Positions 32,884 to 40,924 of a DNA stretch of 64,000 nt are shown one piece after another (the stretch's first letter is position 1; each line of letters opens with the position of its first letter). The translations under genes were made by a program, and so were the position numbers. The notes beneath the pieces are model-generated. The model was given only the letters and a program-made list of their open reading frames with translations, did no database searches and had not been told where the DNA came from. This DNA comes from CAZDQL01 sp964507325 (lineage in GTDB: Bacteria; Planctomycetota; UBA1135; GCA-002686595): contig CAZDQL010000020.1 of the NCBI GenBank assembly GCA_964507325.1, forward strand, positions 1 through 64,000, in the 5' to 3' direction.

Positions 32884-32902
32884 ACCCGGAGTTCGGCCGA
32901 CG

Positions 32903-32908
32903 AGGGTA
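32903..32908 (-). promoter_or_regulatory. Candidate -10 TACCCT for tRNA-Val
   Basis: On the minus strand TACCCT lies 19 nt before the tRNA 5' end, a normal distance for a tRNA precursor leader. TATCTA just upstream is an alternative. Confidence 0.35.
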
Positions 32909-32965
32909 GATAGGGCCATCCCCCGTGCCAAGGCCCCACCGCCGAGCTTTCTCCGCGACCCCCCA

Positions 32966-33805
32966 GTGCTCACCGACACCCTGCCCGCCGAGACCACCAC
33001 CAGCCCCCTCTCCGTGCTCCTCCTGGCCGTGGTGCAGGGGTTGGCGGAGTTCCTGCCGATCAGCTCGTCGGGGCACCTGGTGCTCGCCCGGGTGGCGCTC
33101 GAGGTGCGCAAGGCGGGGCTGGCCCTGGACGTGGCCCTGCACGTGGGGACCCTCCTGGCGGTCCTCTGCGCCTATCGCCGGGAGGTGGGGGAGCTCTTGC
33201 GCGACCTCGCTGCCGGGCGCCTGCGGATGTGGGGCTGGCTGCTGCTCGCCACCGTGCCGGTGGGGGTCGTCGGGCTCTCCCTGCAGGGGGTGATCGAGGA
33301 GGCCGCCCACAAAAGCTCCGTGGCCGCGGCGGGCCTCCTGGTCACGGCCGCCCTCTTGCTCGCGGGGGAGTGGGGAAGGGGGCGCCAAGGGGAGGGCGCC
33401 GGCGGAGACGCCGCCGAGGCACCGGGCTACGGCCGACCCCGTTTCGCCGACGCCCTGTGGCTCGGCTGCGCCCAGGCCCTGGCGATCGTGCCCGGGATCT
33501 CCCGCTCGGGGAGCACCATCGCGGTGGGGCTCCTGCGCGGCCTCCCCGCGGGGCAGGCGGCGCGCCTCTCCTTCCTGATGAGCCTGCCCGCCGTCTCCGG
33601 GGCGGCGATCGTCAAGCTCCCCGAGGCCTTCCGGGGGGAGGCGGGCGCTCCCTCCGCCGGCCTGGTCCTGCTGGCGGTGGGCATCTCCGCCCTGGTGGGG
33701 TGGGCGGCCCTGAGGGTGCTCCTGATCGTGCTCAAACGGGGTGCCTTCCCCTGGTTCGCGGGCTACTGCGCGCTGCTGGCGACCGCGGCGCTGGTCTTCC
33801 TCTAG
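32966..33805 (+). CDS. uppP: Undecaprenyl-diphosphatase UppP (BacA)
   Basis: A 279-aa polytopic inner-membrane enzyme that dephosphorylates undecaprenyl diphosphate, recycling the lipid carrier for peptidoglycan and polysaccharide synthesis and giving bacitracin resistance when abundant. FLPISSSGHL (near residue 30) and PGISRSGSTIAVGLLRG (near 175) are the two catalytic family motifs, with Glu in GLAEFLP. About seven or eight membrane helices are visible. A polar loop near residues 138-157 (Gly/Glu-rich) is longer than usual. GTG 32966 is the start. It fits the glycan loci around it, which need lipid-carrier recycling. Confidence 0.95.
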   Translation: MLTDTLPAETTTSPLSVLLLAVVQGLAEFLPISSSGHLVLARVALEVRKAGLALDVALHVGTLLAVLCAYRREVGELLRDLAAGRLRMWGWLLLATVPVGVVGLSLQGVIEEAAHKSSVAAAGLLVTAALLLAGEWGRGRQGEGAGGDAAEAPGYGRPRFADALWLGCAQALAIVPGISRSGSTIAVGLLRGLPAGQAARLSFLMSLPAVSGAAIVKLPEAFRGEAGAPSAGLVLLAVGISALVGWAALRVLLIVLKRGAFPWFAGYCALLATAALVFL

Positions 33806-33905
33806 CAGCGCGCTGAGAGGGTCCTTCAACGGGCTGCTGGGCGGCGCCCGACGCTCGAGCGCCGGCTGGCGGGCATAATCGGAGGCTGGAGGCGTCAGAG
33901 CGTTC

Positions 33906-34925
33906 ATGGCCGATCCCCGACGGGCAATCATCACCGGCATCAGCGGGCAGGACGGCAGCTACCTGGCGGAGTTCCTGCTCGAGCGGGGCTACCAGGTCTT
34001 CGGTCTCGTGCGCCGCACGAGCTCCTCGCGCCTGGAGCGGCTGGACGGCATCCGCGACCGCGTGCGGCTCCTGAACGGCGACCTCCTGGACCAGTCGAGC
34101 CTGATGCGGGCCCTGGAGGAGGCCTCCCCCCACGAGGTCTACAACCTGGCCGCCCAGTCCTTCGTGCCCACCTCCTGGAGCGAGCCGGTGTTCACCGCCG
34201 AGGCCACGGCGCTGGGGGTCACGCGCATCCTGGAGGCGCTGCGGGCCGTCGCGCCCGAGGCGCGCTTCTACCAGGCCTCGACCTCCGAGATGTTCGGCGC
34301 GGCGCCCCCTCCGCAGTCGGAGACGACCGCCTTCCACCCGCGCTCCCCCTACGGGGTGGCCAAGGTCTACGCCCACTGGGCCACCGTCAACAACCGCGAG
34401 TCCTACGGGCTCTTCGCGGTCAGCGGCATCCTCTTCAACCACGAGTCCCCCCGCCGCGGCCCCGAGTTCGTGACGCGCAAGGTGTCGCTGGCGGCGGCGC
34501 GCATCGCCCTCGGGATCGAGAGCGAGGTGGAGCTCGGCAACCTGGAGGCGCGGCGCGACTGGGGCTTCGCCGGCGATTACGTGCGGGCGATGTGGCTGAT
34601 GCTGCAGCAGGACGAGCCGCGGGACTACGTGATCGCCACCGGCGTCACCCACTCGGTGCGCGACCTGTGCCGCGTGGCCTTCGAGGTGGTCGGACTCGAC
34701 TGGCGCGATCACGTGCGCACCGACGAGCGCCATCTGCGCCCGGCGGAGGTGGACCACCTGGTGGGGGACCCCGAGCGGGCGCGGCGCGAGCTCGGCTGGC
34801 AGAGCGAGGTGAGCTTCGAGGAGATGGTGCGCGCCATGGTCGAGGCCGACCTGCAGCGGGAAGGGCGCGCGCGGGAGCTGGAGCGGGGTGACCCCGCTCA
34901 GCGCACCTTCTTCCCGTCCTCGTAG
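33906..34925 (+). CDS. gmd: GDP-mannose 4,6-dehydratase
   Basis: A 339-aa SDR enzyme converting GDP-mannose to GDP-4-keto-6-deoxymannose, the branch point to GDP-fucose, GDP-rhamnose and perosamine. IITGISGQDGSYLAEFLL is the family's NADP-binding loop. ASTSEMFG and YGVAKVYAHW hold the catalytic Ser/Thr, Glu, Tyr and Lys; NHESPRRGPEFVTRK is a diagnostic block of Gmd. CATAATCGG upstream is a promoter candidate. The next enzyme (fcl/GDP-fucose synthase or rmd) is not in this window. Its last 28 bp overlap the convergent MORN lipoprotein gene. Confidence 0.94.
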   Translation: MADPRRAIITGISGQDGSYLAEFLLERGYQVFGLVRRTSSSRLERLDGIRDRVRLLNGDLLDQSSLMRALEEASPHEVYNLAAQSFVPTSWSEPVFTAEATALGVTRILEALRAVAPEARFYQASTSEMFGAAPPPQSETTAFHPRSPYGVAKVYAHWATVNNRESYGLFAVSGILFNHESPRRGPEFVTRKVSLAAARIALGIESEVELGNLEARRDWGFAGDYVRAMWLMLQQDEPRDYVIATGVTHSVRDLCRVAFEVVGLDWRDHVRTDERHLRPAEVDHLVGDPERARRELGWQSEVSFEEMVRAMVEADLQREGRARELERGDPAQRTFFPSS

Positions 34926-35437
34926 TCCCCCGAGCGCTGGGCGTTCACGCCGCCGTCCTCCTCCCAGTAGCGCGCCGGACCGTTCAGCTCGCCGTCCCGG
35001 TAGGTGAGCTCGGCGGCGGTCTGGCCATGCTTGTACCAGAGGGTCCAGACCCCCTCGCGCTTGCCCTCGACGTAGCCGCCGCGCGCCTCCCGCTCGCCGC
35101 TGGAGTGGAAGTAGTTCCACTCCCCCACGCGCAGGCCGTCGCGGTACTCGCCCCGCCCCAGGAAGCCGGTCCCCTCTTCGCGCTCCTCCCAGGGACCGTG
35201 CTCCAGGCCGCGGCGGAAGGTCCCGCGCGCCACCTCGCGGCCCTGCTTGTCGTAGTAGACGAACTGTCCCTCGCGCATCCACTTCCCGTCCTGGGCGACC
35301 TCCTGGCCGCGCACCCGCACCAGGGGTGCGGCCCCCGTCGAGGCGGGCCAGTGCTCGAGCACCTCTCGTTGCGCCCCTTCCGGTGGACCGCCGCAGGCGA
35401 CCAGCGCGGCGAGGAGCAGCGCGGCCGGGAAGCGCAT
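34898..35437 (-). CDS. MORN/YwqK-type repeat lipoprotein
   Basis: A 179-aa protein with a lipoprotein signal (ALLLAALVACGG, cleavage before Cys16) and about five MORN-like repeats of the 'G.....Y..G....G.......G..HG.W' type between residues 55 and 175 (for example GTFRRGLEHGPWEE and GEYRDGLRVGEW). Such repeats form extended beta hairpins and often mediate binding; no enzyme activity is implied. Its ATG overlaps the stop of the amidase by one nucleotide (TGATG), so the two are co-translated envelope proteins. The 3' end overlaps gmd by 28 bp. Confidence 0.8.
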   Translation of the reverse strand: MRFPAALLLAALVACGGPPEGAQREVLEHWPASTGAAPLVRVRGQEVAQDGKWMREGQFVYYDKQGREVARGTFRRGLEHGPWEEREEGTGFLGRGEYRDGLRVGEWNYFHSSGEREARGGYVEGKREGVWTLWYKHGQTAAELTYRDGELNGPARYWEEDGGVNAQRSGDYEDGKKVR

Positions 35438-36381
35438 CAGAGGTAGCGCCCCAGGTGGGGGAGCAGGTGCTTGCCGGGGCAGGCGGTGCTCTTCCAGTGC
35501 CGGTGCCCGACGACCCGGCGGGCCTGGATGTGGAGGCGCTGGGAGAGGACGGCGATCAGCCGGTGCATGGCGTCGACCGCGGCCCGGGTGGGGCGCTCCT
35601 TCTCGAAGTTGCCGATCAGGCAGATGCCCACGTTCCCCACGTTGTTGGCGCCCCCCGAGTGGGCGCCCTGCCACACGAGGCTGCGCCCCTCGAAGACGCG
35701 CCCCCGCGAGTCGATCAGGAAGTGGTAGCCGATGTCGCCGTAGCGGTCGCCGTTCATGTGCGCCGACTGCATGCGCTGGATGGCGCGCGCGGAGGCCTTC
35801 TGGCTGCCGTCGAGCCAGCTCCCGTCGGGGTCCGCGGAGTGGTGCACCGTGATCCAGTTCCAGGTGCTGGAGGCGGGCTCCAGACGGGAGGGGGCGGTCG
35901 AGCGAGCTCCCCAGGCGGAGCGCGGGAGCACCCCCGGGATCTGCACCGCCGTCGCGCCGAGCCCCTCCGAACCCCGGTTCAGGCGCTGGAGGCCCAGCTC
36001 CGCGCGCTGGCGTTGGGAGGAGGTGGCCGCCGGGTCGGCGAGCACCCGCTCGAATCCCCCCGCAGCGGCGACGCGACGGGTGGCCCGATCGGACGCCTCG
36101 ATGCGGGCGAAGTGGGCCCGCCCCTCGGCGAGCTGCAGGTGTCCCTCCACGACCCAGTAGGGGTCGGAGTGGGCGCTCGAGGTCTCCAGCCAGGTGGCGA
36201 CGTCGCTGAGCTTCGACCAGGAGAGGGGTCGCCCCGCCCACATCGGCACGCTTCCGATTCGGTCGCGCCGACCCGGATCGACCTCCAGATGGGTCCCGGA
36301 GCCCCCCTCCGACCTGCTCGTGCTCGCGCAGCCCGCGGCCAGGAGAAGGGCCAGCGGTAGGGCGCAGCGGATCCTGATCAT
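35437..36381 (-). CDS. N-acetylmuramoyl-L-alanine amidase (PGRP/Amidase_2 domain), lipoprotein
   Basis: A 314-aa lipoprotein (lipobox LLLAAGC, Cys18) with an N-terminal helical region (about 45-120) and a zinc amidase domain (about 145-314). ITVHHSAD gives the first zinc histidine; IGYHFLIDSRGRVFEGR is the PGRP core; VGHRHWKSTACPGKHLLPHL holds the second histidine and the Cys ligand. It cleaves the amide between muramic acid and L-alanine in peptidoglycan, in the periplasm or at the outer membrane. TACAGG lies 6 nt before its ATG. It is divergent from the TPR-peptidase gene by 93 bp. Confidence 0.9.
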   Translation of the reverse strand: MIRIRCALPLALLLAAGCASTSRSEGGSGTHLEVDPGRRDRIGSVPMWAGRPLSWSKLSDVATWLETSSAHSDPYWVVEGHLQLAEGRAHFARIEASDRATRRVAAAGGFERVLADPAATSSQRQRAELGLQRLNRGSEGLGATAVQIPGVLPRSAWGARSTAPSRLEPASSTWNWITVHHSADPDGSWLDGSQKASARAIQRMQSAHMNGDRYGDIGYHFLIDSRGRVFEGRSLVWQGAHSGGANNVGNVGICLIGNFEKERPTRAAVDAMHRLIAVLSQRLHIQARRVVGHRHWKSTACPGKHLLPHLGRYL

Positions 36382-36387
36382 CGCCAC

Positions 36388-36393
36388 CCTGTA
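36388..36393 (-). promoter_or_regulatory. -10-like TACAGG before the amidase
   Basis: On the minus strand TACAGG ends 6 nt before ATG 36381, without a ribosome site. A plus-strand counterpart, TAGAAG at 36462-36467, lies 7 nt before the TPR-peptidase ATG. Both deviate from TANNNT at the last base, so support is weaker. Confidence 0.25.
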
Positions 36394-36474
36394 GCGCAGC
36401 CGGGGAGCGGAGTCCAACGCCGAAGACGATTCTCTGACTTGGCCCCGGCCCGCGGGTGCCATAGAAGGGGGTAG

Positions 36475-39438
36475 ATGCGCACCCTCCTTCCGCTCCTCTC
36501 GGGCCTGCTCCTGCTCTCCGCCGACCCCGTCTCGCCGGCCCTCCAGGACCCCCCGTCCTCCGACGAGGAGGAGATCCTGGCGCTGATCGCGAGCGAGCGG
36601 GCCGAGGCCGATCTCTTCAGGCGCCGGGGCGAGCTGGTGGCCGCGCGCCGCGCCCTGGCGACCCTCCTGCGCGACGATCCCGCCGACGCGGCGAGCCGCA
36701 TCCTGCTGGCGCGGGTGCGCTTCGAGGAGGGCCGCCACGGGAAGGGGATCGAGGAGGCGGAGCGCGCCCTGACCGACGCGCGCACCGCCGGGGAGCGGGC
36801 GCTCGTCGCCTCCTGCGCGCGGCACCTGGCCTCGATGCTGCTCGTCCTGGGGGAGGTGCCGCGCGCCCTCGAGGTCCTCGAGCCGCTCCCCGCCGAGGAG
36901 CCCTTCCTCGACCCGCAGGGGGACGCCCGTGACGCCTGGATCCTGGGCCGGGCGCTGGTCGCGGGCGGCGATCGGGAGGGCGGGCACCGGATCTTCGCCC
37001 TGGCGCTGGCCACGCGCCGCGACGTGCCCTGGACGGTGATGCTCGCCAAGGGGCGCTGCGAGTGGGCCCTCGGTCGCCTGCAGGACGCCTCGCGCTCCTT
37101 CGTCCTGGCGGACCGCATCGCCGGCGCGGCGGACGGACCGGAGCCGGACGTCCTGGCCACCCTGGCCGCGCTCTACTTCGAGAGCGAGCGCGAGGTCGAG
37201 GCGCGCGGCAAGCGCTCCGCCGGAGCCCTCTACCACGAGGCGCTCGAGCTCCATCCGACCCACGAGGCCGCCACCCTGGGGCTCTTCGAGCTGCACCGCT
37301 ACAACCGCCTGCGCGTCTCCCGCACTCCGGAGGAGATCCTCTACGGGTTCCTGTCCGCGCGCCCCGATTCGATCGAGGGTCTCCTGGCCAGGATCTCCGC
37401 GGACCTCACCGACGGCAGGCTGCGCGCCGCGCGGGAGACCCTCGCACACCTGAAGACCCTCGCTCCCAAGCGGCGCGAGCTGCGCACCCTCGAAGCGGCC
37501 CTGGCCTGGGTCGAGCACCGGCGCGACGACTGCGAGGCGCTGCTGGCCGAGCTGGCGGCCAACGCGGCCTTCGACAGCCGCCCCGAACGGGAGGTGGGCC
37601 GTCACCTGCTCGAGCTCTACCGCTTCGCGGAGGCGGTCCCCTTCCTGGAGCGCGCCACCGAGCGCGATCCGACCGATTGGGAGGCCTGGACCCTGCTGGG
37701 GCGCGGCCTCGCCAACGTGGGTCGCGAGGAGGACGCGCGCCAGGCGCTGGTCACCGCCGAGAAGGCCGCCGCCGGCCGCCAGGACGCCTGGCGCAACAAC
37801 CTGGACCTGGTCCTGCGGCGCATGTCCCGCGAGCAGGTGCGGGAGGAGTTCGGCGAGCTCTCCTTCTCCTGGACCCCCGAGGCCGCGGACGTGCTGCGCA
37901 CCTACCTGGTCCCCTTCTACCGCCAGGCGCGCGAGGAGCTGTCCGCCCGCTACGGCTACACCCCGGGGCCCACCACCATCGAGATCTTCCGCCGGCACGA
38001 GGACTTCTCCGTGCGCTCGGTGGGCTTCCAGGGCTTTCCCGCCCTGGGGGTGTGCTTCGGACCGGTGGTGACCGCCGTCTCGCCCCTGGCGGAGCTGCGC
38101 GGCTCCTTCTCCTGGGCGCGCACCGGCTTCCACGAGTTCAGCCACGTGGTGCACCTGGGGCTCTCCCACAACCGCTGCCCGCGCTGGATCACCGAGGGGC
38201 TGGCCACCTGGGAGGAGGTCCATCGCAACCCGACCTGGACGCGCAACATGCGCCGCGAGCTGATCGATGCGCGCGCCAACGGGGAGCTGATCCGGGTGCG
38301 CGAGCTGAACCGCGTCTTCCGCGGTCCGCGCATCCTCTTCGGCTACTACCAGGGGGGGCTGCTCTGCCGGATGCTGATCGACCGGCACGGCTTCGCGCCG
38401 ATGATCCACCTGCTCGAGGCCTTCGACCGCGGGCTCGACCTCGACCAGGCGCTGGGGGAGGTCTTCCAGCGCACCCCGGAGGAGCTGGACGCCGCCTTCG
38501 CCCTGTGGGTGGACGACTTCCTCGAGGGGCTCGACGTGGAGCCGCGCTGGAGCGCGCGCACGGTCACGCGCCTGCGCTTGAAGCTCCGCCCCGAGGTTCC
38601 CGAGGAGGAGGAGGCCCGCGCGGAGTGGGTCCAGGACTGGCTCACCATCGCCTGGGGAAGCTGGCAGGCGGGGCGGCGCCTCGACGCGGAGGAGGCCCTG
38701 CGCATCGCCGCTCGCGCCGGAGAAGAGACCCCGCGAGCCTGGTTCCTGTTGGGCGAGATGGAGCTGCACGCCGGACGCACCGACCGGGCACGGGCGCACT
38801 GGGAGCGCGCCATCGAGGCGGGGGGACGGGACTACCGCGCGATCTTCGGCCTGGCCTCCCTCCAGGAGTCGTCGGGGCAGCTCGAGGCCGCCGAACGGAA
38901 CTACCTCCTGGCGGAGTCGGTCTTCCCCGGCTACGACCACCCCCAGTTCAGCGCCGAGCGCCGGCTCTGGAACCTCTACGCCAGCAGCGGCCGCGAGGAG
39001 GCGGAGATGGCCGTGCGGGAGCGCTGGCTGGCCTGGAACGCGGGGGACTACCACGGGCGCGTGACCGTGGCCGCTTGGCACGCCGCCCAGGGGCGCCACG
39101 CCCGGGCGGCCGAGCTCTACGAAGAGGCGAACCAGGTCGACCCCTTCCGTCGCGACCTGCACCACGCCTGGGCGGAGTCGTTGATCGAGCTCGGGCGCTG
39201 GGAGGAGGCGGCCCGGGAGCTGGAAGTGACCGCCCTCGTCCCGGTGGAGTTCGACCTCGACCACGCCATCCCCCCGGATGCCGACGCGCCCGATGGCGAC
39301 GCGGTGGTGGCGGAGCCGCTCAGCGACCTGGAGCACGCCGCGCTCCTGCGCCTGCGGGCGCGCTGTGTGCGGGAGCTCGGTCGCGAGGAGGAGGCGCGCG
39401 GCCTGGACCGGGAGGCGGAGGAGCTCGAGGACCGCTAG
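36475..39438 (+). CDS. TPR-repeat protein with gluzincin (peptidase MA-like) domain
   Basis: A 987-aa exported protein. Signal peptide about 1-22; TPR repeats in 45-440; a zinc peptidase domain about 470-690 with HEFSH (His553, Glu554, His557) and the third ligand Glu574 in RWITEGLATWEE, the MA-clan layout; TPR repeats again in 725-985. Family members are mostly of unknown specificity and probably act in the periplasm or on the surface. Both the HExxH and distal Glu are intact, so activity is plausible. The ATG follows a purine run (AAGGGGG) and a TAGAAG hexamer. A 47-bp gap separates it from the fucosidase-like gene. Confidence 0.85.
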   Translation: MRTLLPLLSGLLLLSADPVSPALQDPPSSDEEEILALIASERAEADLFRRRGELVAARRALATLLRDDPADAASRILLARVRFEEGRHGKGIEEAERALTDARTAGERALVASCARHLASMLLVLGEVPRALEVLEPLPAEEPFLDPQGDARDAWILGRALVAGGDREGGHRIFALALATRRDVPWTVMLAKGRCEWALGRLQDASRSFVLADRIAGAADGPEPDVLATLAALYFESEREVEARGKRSAGALYHEALELHPTHEAATLGLFELHRYNRLRVSRTPEEILYGFLSARPDSIEGLLARISADLTDGRLRAARETLAHLKTLAPKRRELRTLEAALAWVEHRRDDCEALLAELAANAAFDSRPEREVGRHLLELYRFAEAVPFLERATERDPTDWEAWTLLGRGLANVGREEDARQALVTAEKAAAGRQDAWRNNLDLVLRRMSREQVREEFGELSFSWTPEAADVLRTYLVPFYRQAREELSARYGYTPGPTTIEIFRRHEDFSVRSVGFQGFPALGVCFGPVVTAVSPLAELRGSFSWARTGFHEFSHVVHLGLSHNRCPRWITEGLATWEEVHRNPTWTRNMRRELIDARANGELIRVRELNRVFRGPRILFGYYQGGLLCRMLIDRHGFAPMIHLLEAFDRGLDLDQALGEVFQRTPEELDAAFALWVDDFLEGLDVEPRWSARTVTRLRLKLRPEVPEEEEARAEWVQDWLTIAWGSWQAGRRLDAEEALRIAARAGEETPRAWFLLGEMELHAGRTDRARAHWERAIEAGGRDYRAIFGLASLQESSGQLEAAERNYLLAESVFPGYDHPQFSAERRLWNLYASSGREEAEMAVRERWLAWNAGDYHGRVTVAAWHAAQGRHARAAELYEEANQVDPFRRDLHHAWAESLIELGRWEEAARELEVTALVPVEFDLDHAIPPDADAPDGDAVVAEPLSDLEHAALLRLRARCVRELGREEEARGLDREAEELEDR

Positions 39439-39485
39439 TCTGGTACCCCTGGCGGCAGGTGCCGTCGCAGGAGGACGGACACGAT

Positions 39486-40901
39486 ATGACGCGGATCTTC
39501 TACACGGTATTCCTCGCAGCGATCCTGGGCCTGCCGGCGGTAGCTCAGGACCGTCCCGGTCCGGCGAGCACCGATGACCTCGCCCGCGCCCGCGAGCTCG
39601 CGGAGCTGCGTTTCGGGATGTTCATCTGCTGGTCCTTCAGCACCTTCTCCGGGAAGGAGTGGACCACGGAGCCCCACGGACCCGACTTCTTCGCGGCCAC
39701 CGGGTGCGACACGGACCAGTGGTGTCGGACGGCCAAGGAGGCGGAGATGGGCTACATCCTCTTCCTGGCGAAGCACCACGACGGGTTCTGTCTCTGGGAC
39801 ACGGAGACGACCGAGCACAAGGTGACCAATAGCCCGCTCGGCATCGACGTGCTGGCGAAGCTGCGCAAGTCCTGCGACAAGTACGGTCTGCGTCTGGCGC
39901 TCTACTTCTCCGAGGGGGACTGGACCTGGCCGGGACGCGAGGGGACGCGCTCCGGGGCCCACCCAGATGCGAAGAAGCTGCAGCTCGCAGAGCTCTGCAC
40001 TGAGTACGGGCCGATCGAGTTCTTCTGGATGGACCACGCGACGAACGACGGCGGGCTGAGTCACGAGGAGACGGTGGCCTGGGTGCACCAATTCCAGCCG
40101 GACTGCTTCGTCGGGTTCAACCACGGCGCCCCGGCGGGGCGGCTCTGCCTGCGCGAGCGCGGGCGAGCCGGCCCGATCGGCGGCGAGAACCTGCGCCCCT
40201 ACGGCAAGGAGCTGGAGCAGTACGAGGGCTACCTGGTCGCCGAGTTCACCTACCCGATCCTGCCGCCCCACGAGGGGGGCGCGCAGTGGTTCTACTCGCT
40301 GCCCGAGCACGACGCGCTGTGCCATCCCGCCGAGAAGCTCTACCGCGACTGGCTGGGCGCCGAGGAGCACCGCAACCTCTTCTCGATCGACGTCGGTCCC
40401 GACTACGCGGGGAAGCTGCGGGAGGTCGACGTCGAGACGCTGCGCAAGGTGGGGCGCTACATCCGCGGCGAGATCGAGCTCCCTCCTCCTCCCCCGCCCC
40501 CCGTGTCGCAGGGCAAGGCCGCCTCCGCCTCCGCGACGTGGCAGGGAGACCCGGCCTACGGTCCCGAGCGGGCCTTCGACGGCGAGGCGGAGACGCGCTG
40601 GGGTTGCGCGGAGGGTTCCCGCAGCGGCTGGTTGGCGGTGGACCTGGGCGAAGAGGTGAGCGTCGATCGGGCGCGGATCGACGAGGCGCACTGGAACCGG
40701 GTCCGGAAGTACGAGCTGCAGGTGGAGCGCGAGGACGGTTGGGAGACGTTCCTCAGCGGGACGACGATCGGCCCCGCCAAGGCCCTGGACTTCCCGGCGA
40801 CGACGGGGCAGTGCTTCCGGCTGAAGATCCTCGAGGCGGTCGAGGTGCCCACGATCTGCGAGTTCCAGCTCTTCGCCCGCGGAGCGGCCGGCGGGCGCTG
40901 A
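39486..40901 (+). CDS. GH29-like alpha-L-fucosidase with C-terminal F5/8 (CBM32) domain
   Basis: A 471-aa exported glycosidase. Signal peptide 1-20 (LAAILGLPAVAQ). The GH29 barrel spans about 35-335: FGMFICWSFSTFSGKEW, KHHDGFCLWDT and FFWMDHATN with the likely nucleophile Asp183. A Pro-rich linker (PPPPPPP, about 338-344) leads to a discoidin/CBM32 beta-sandwich (about 345-465; AFDGEAETRWGC, WLAVDLGEE). It should release L-fucose from extracellular glycans. AGGAGG, 12 nt before ATG 39486, is a strong ribosome site, in contrast to many neighbours. It is followed by a sulfatase-like lipoprotein, a pairing common in glycan-degrading loci. Confidence 0.88.
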   Translation: MTRIFYTVFLAAILGLPAVAQDRPGPASTDDLARARELAELRFGMFICWSFSTFSGKEWTTEPHGPDFFAATGCDTDQWCRTAKEAEMGYILFLAKHHDGFCLWDTETTEHKVTNSPLGIDVLAKLRKSCDKYGLRLALYFSEGDWTWPGREGTRSGAHPDAKKLQLAELCTEYGPIEFFWMDHATNDGGLSHEETVAWVHQFQPDCFVGFNHGAPAGRLCLRERGRAGPIGGENLRPYGKELEQYEGYLVAEFTYPILPPHEGGAQWFYSLPEHDALCHPAEKLYRDWLGAEEHRNLFSIDVGPDYAGKLREVDVETLRKVGRYIRGEIELPPPPPPPVSQGKAASASATWQGDPAYGPERAFDGEAETRWGCAEGSRSGWLAVDLGEEVSVDRARIDEAHWNRVRKYELQVEREDGWETFLSGTTIGPAKALDFPATTGQCFRLKILEAVEVPTICEFQLFARGAAGGR

Positions 40902-40909
40902 CCTCCGGG

Positions 40910-40915
40910 TAGACT
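40910..40915 (+). promoter_or_regulatory. -10-like TAGACT before the sulfatase-like lipoprotein
   Basis: TAGACT is 9 nt before ATG 40925, giving at most a 2-3-nt leader. No Shine-Dalgarno is seen. Confidence 0.35.
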
Positions 40916-40924
40916 TCGATTCCC

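Noticed and set aside
35437..39336. Very long minus-strand open frame (about 1300 codons) opposite the TPR-peptidase gene
   Set aside because: Only its last 314 codons are a real gene (the amidase). The rest is antisense to a gene with clear TPR and HExxH motifs, and such frames are expected at high GC.
37062..39485. Open plus-strand frame upstream of the fucosidase start
   Set aside because: It is the +frame shadow of the TPR-peptidase gene, Pro/Arg/Gly-rich and without motifs; the signal peptide and AGGAGG site fix the start at 39486.
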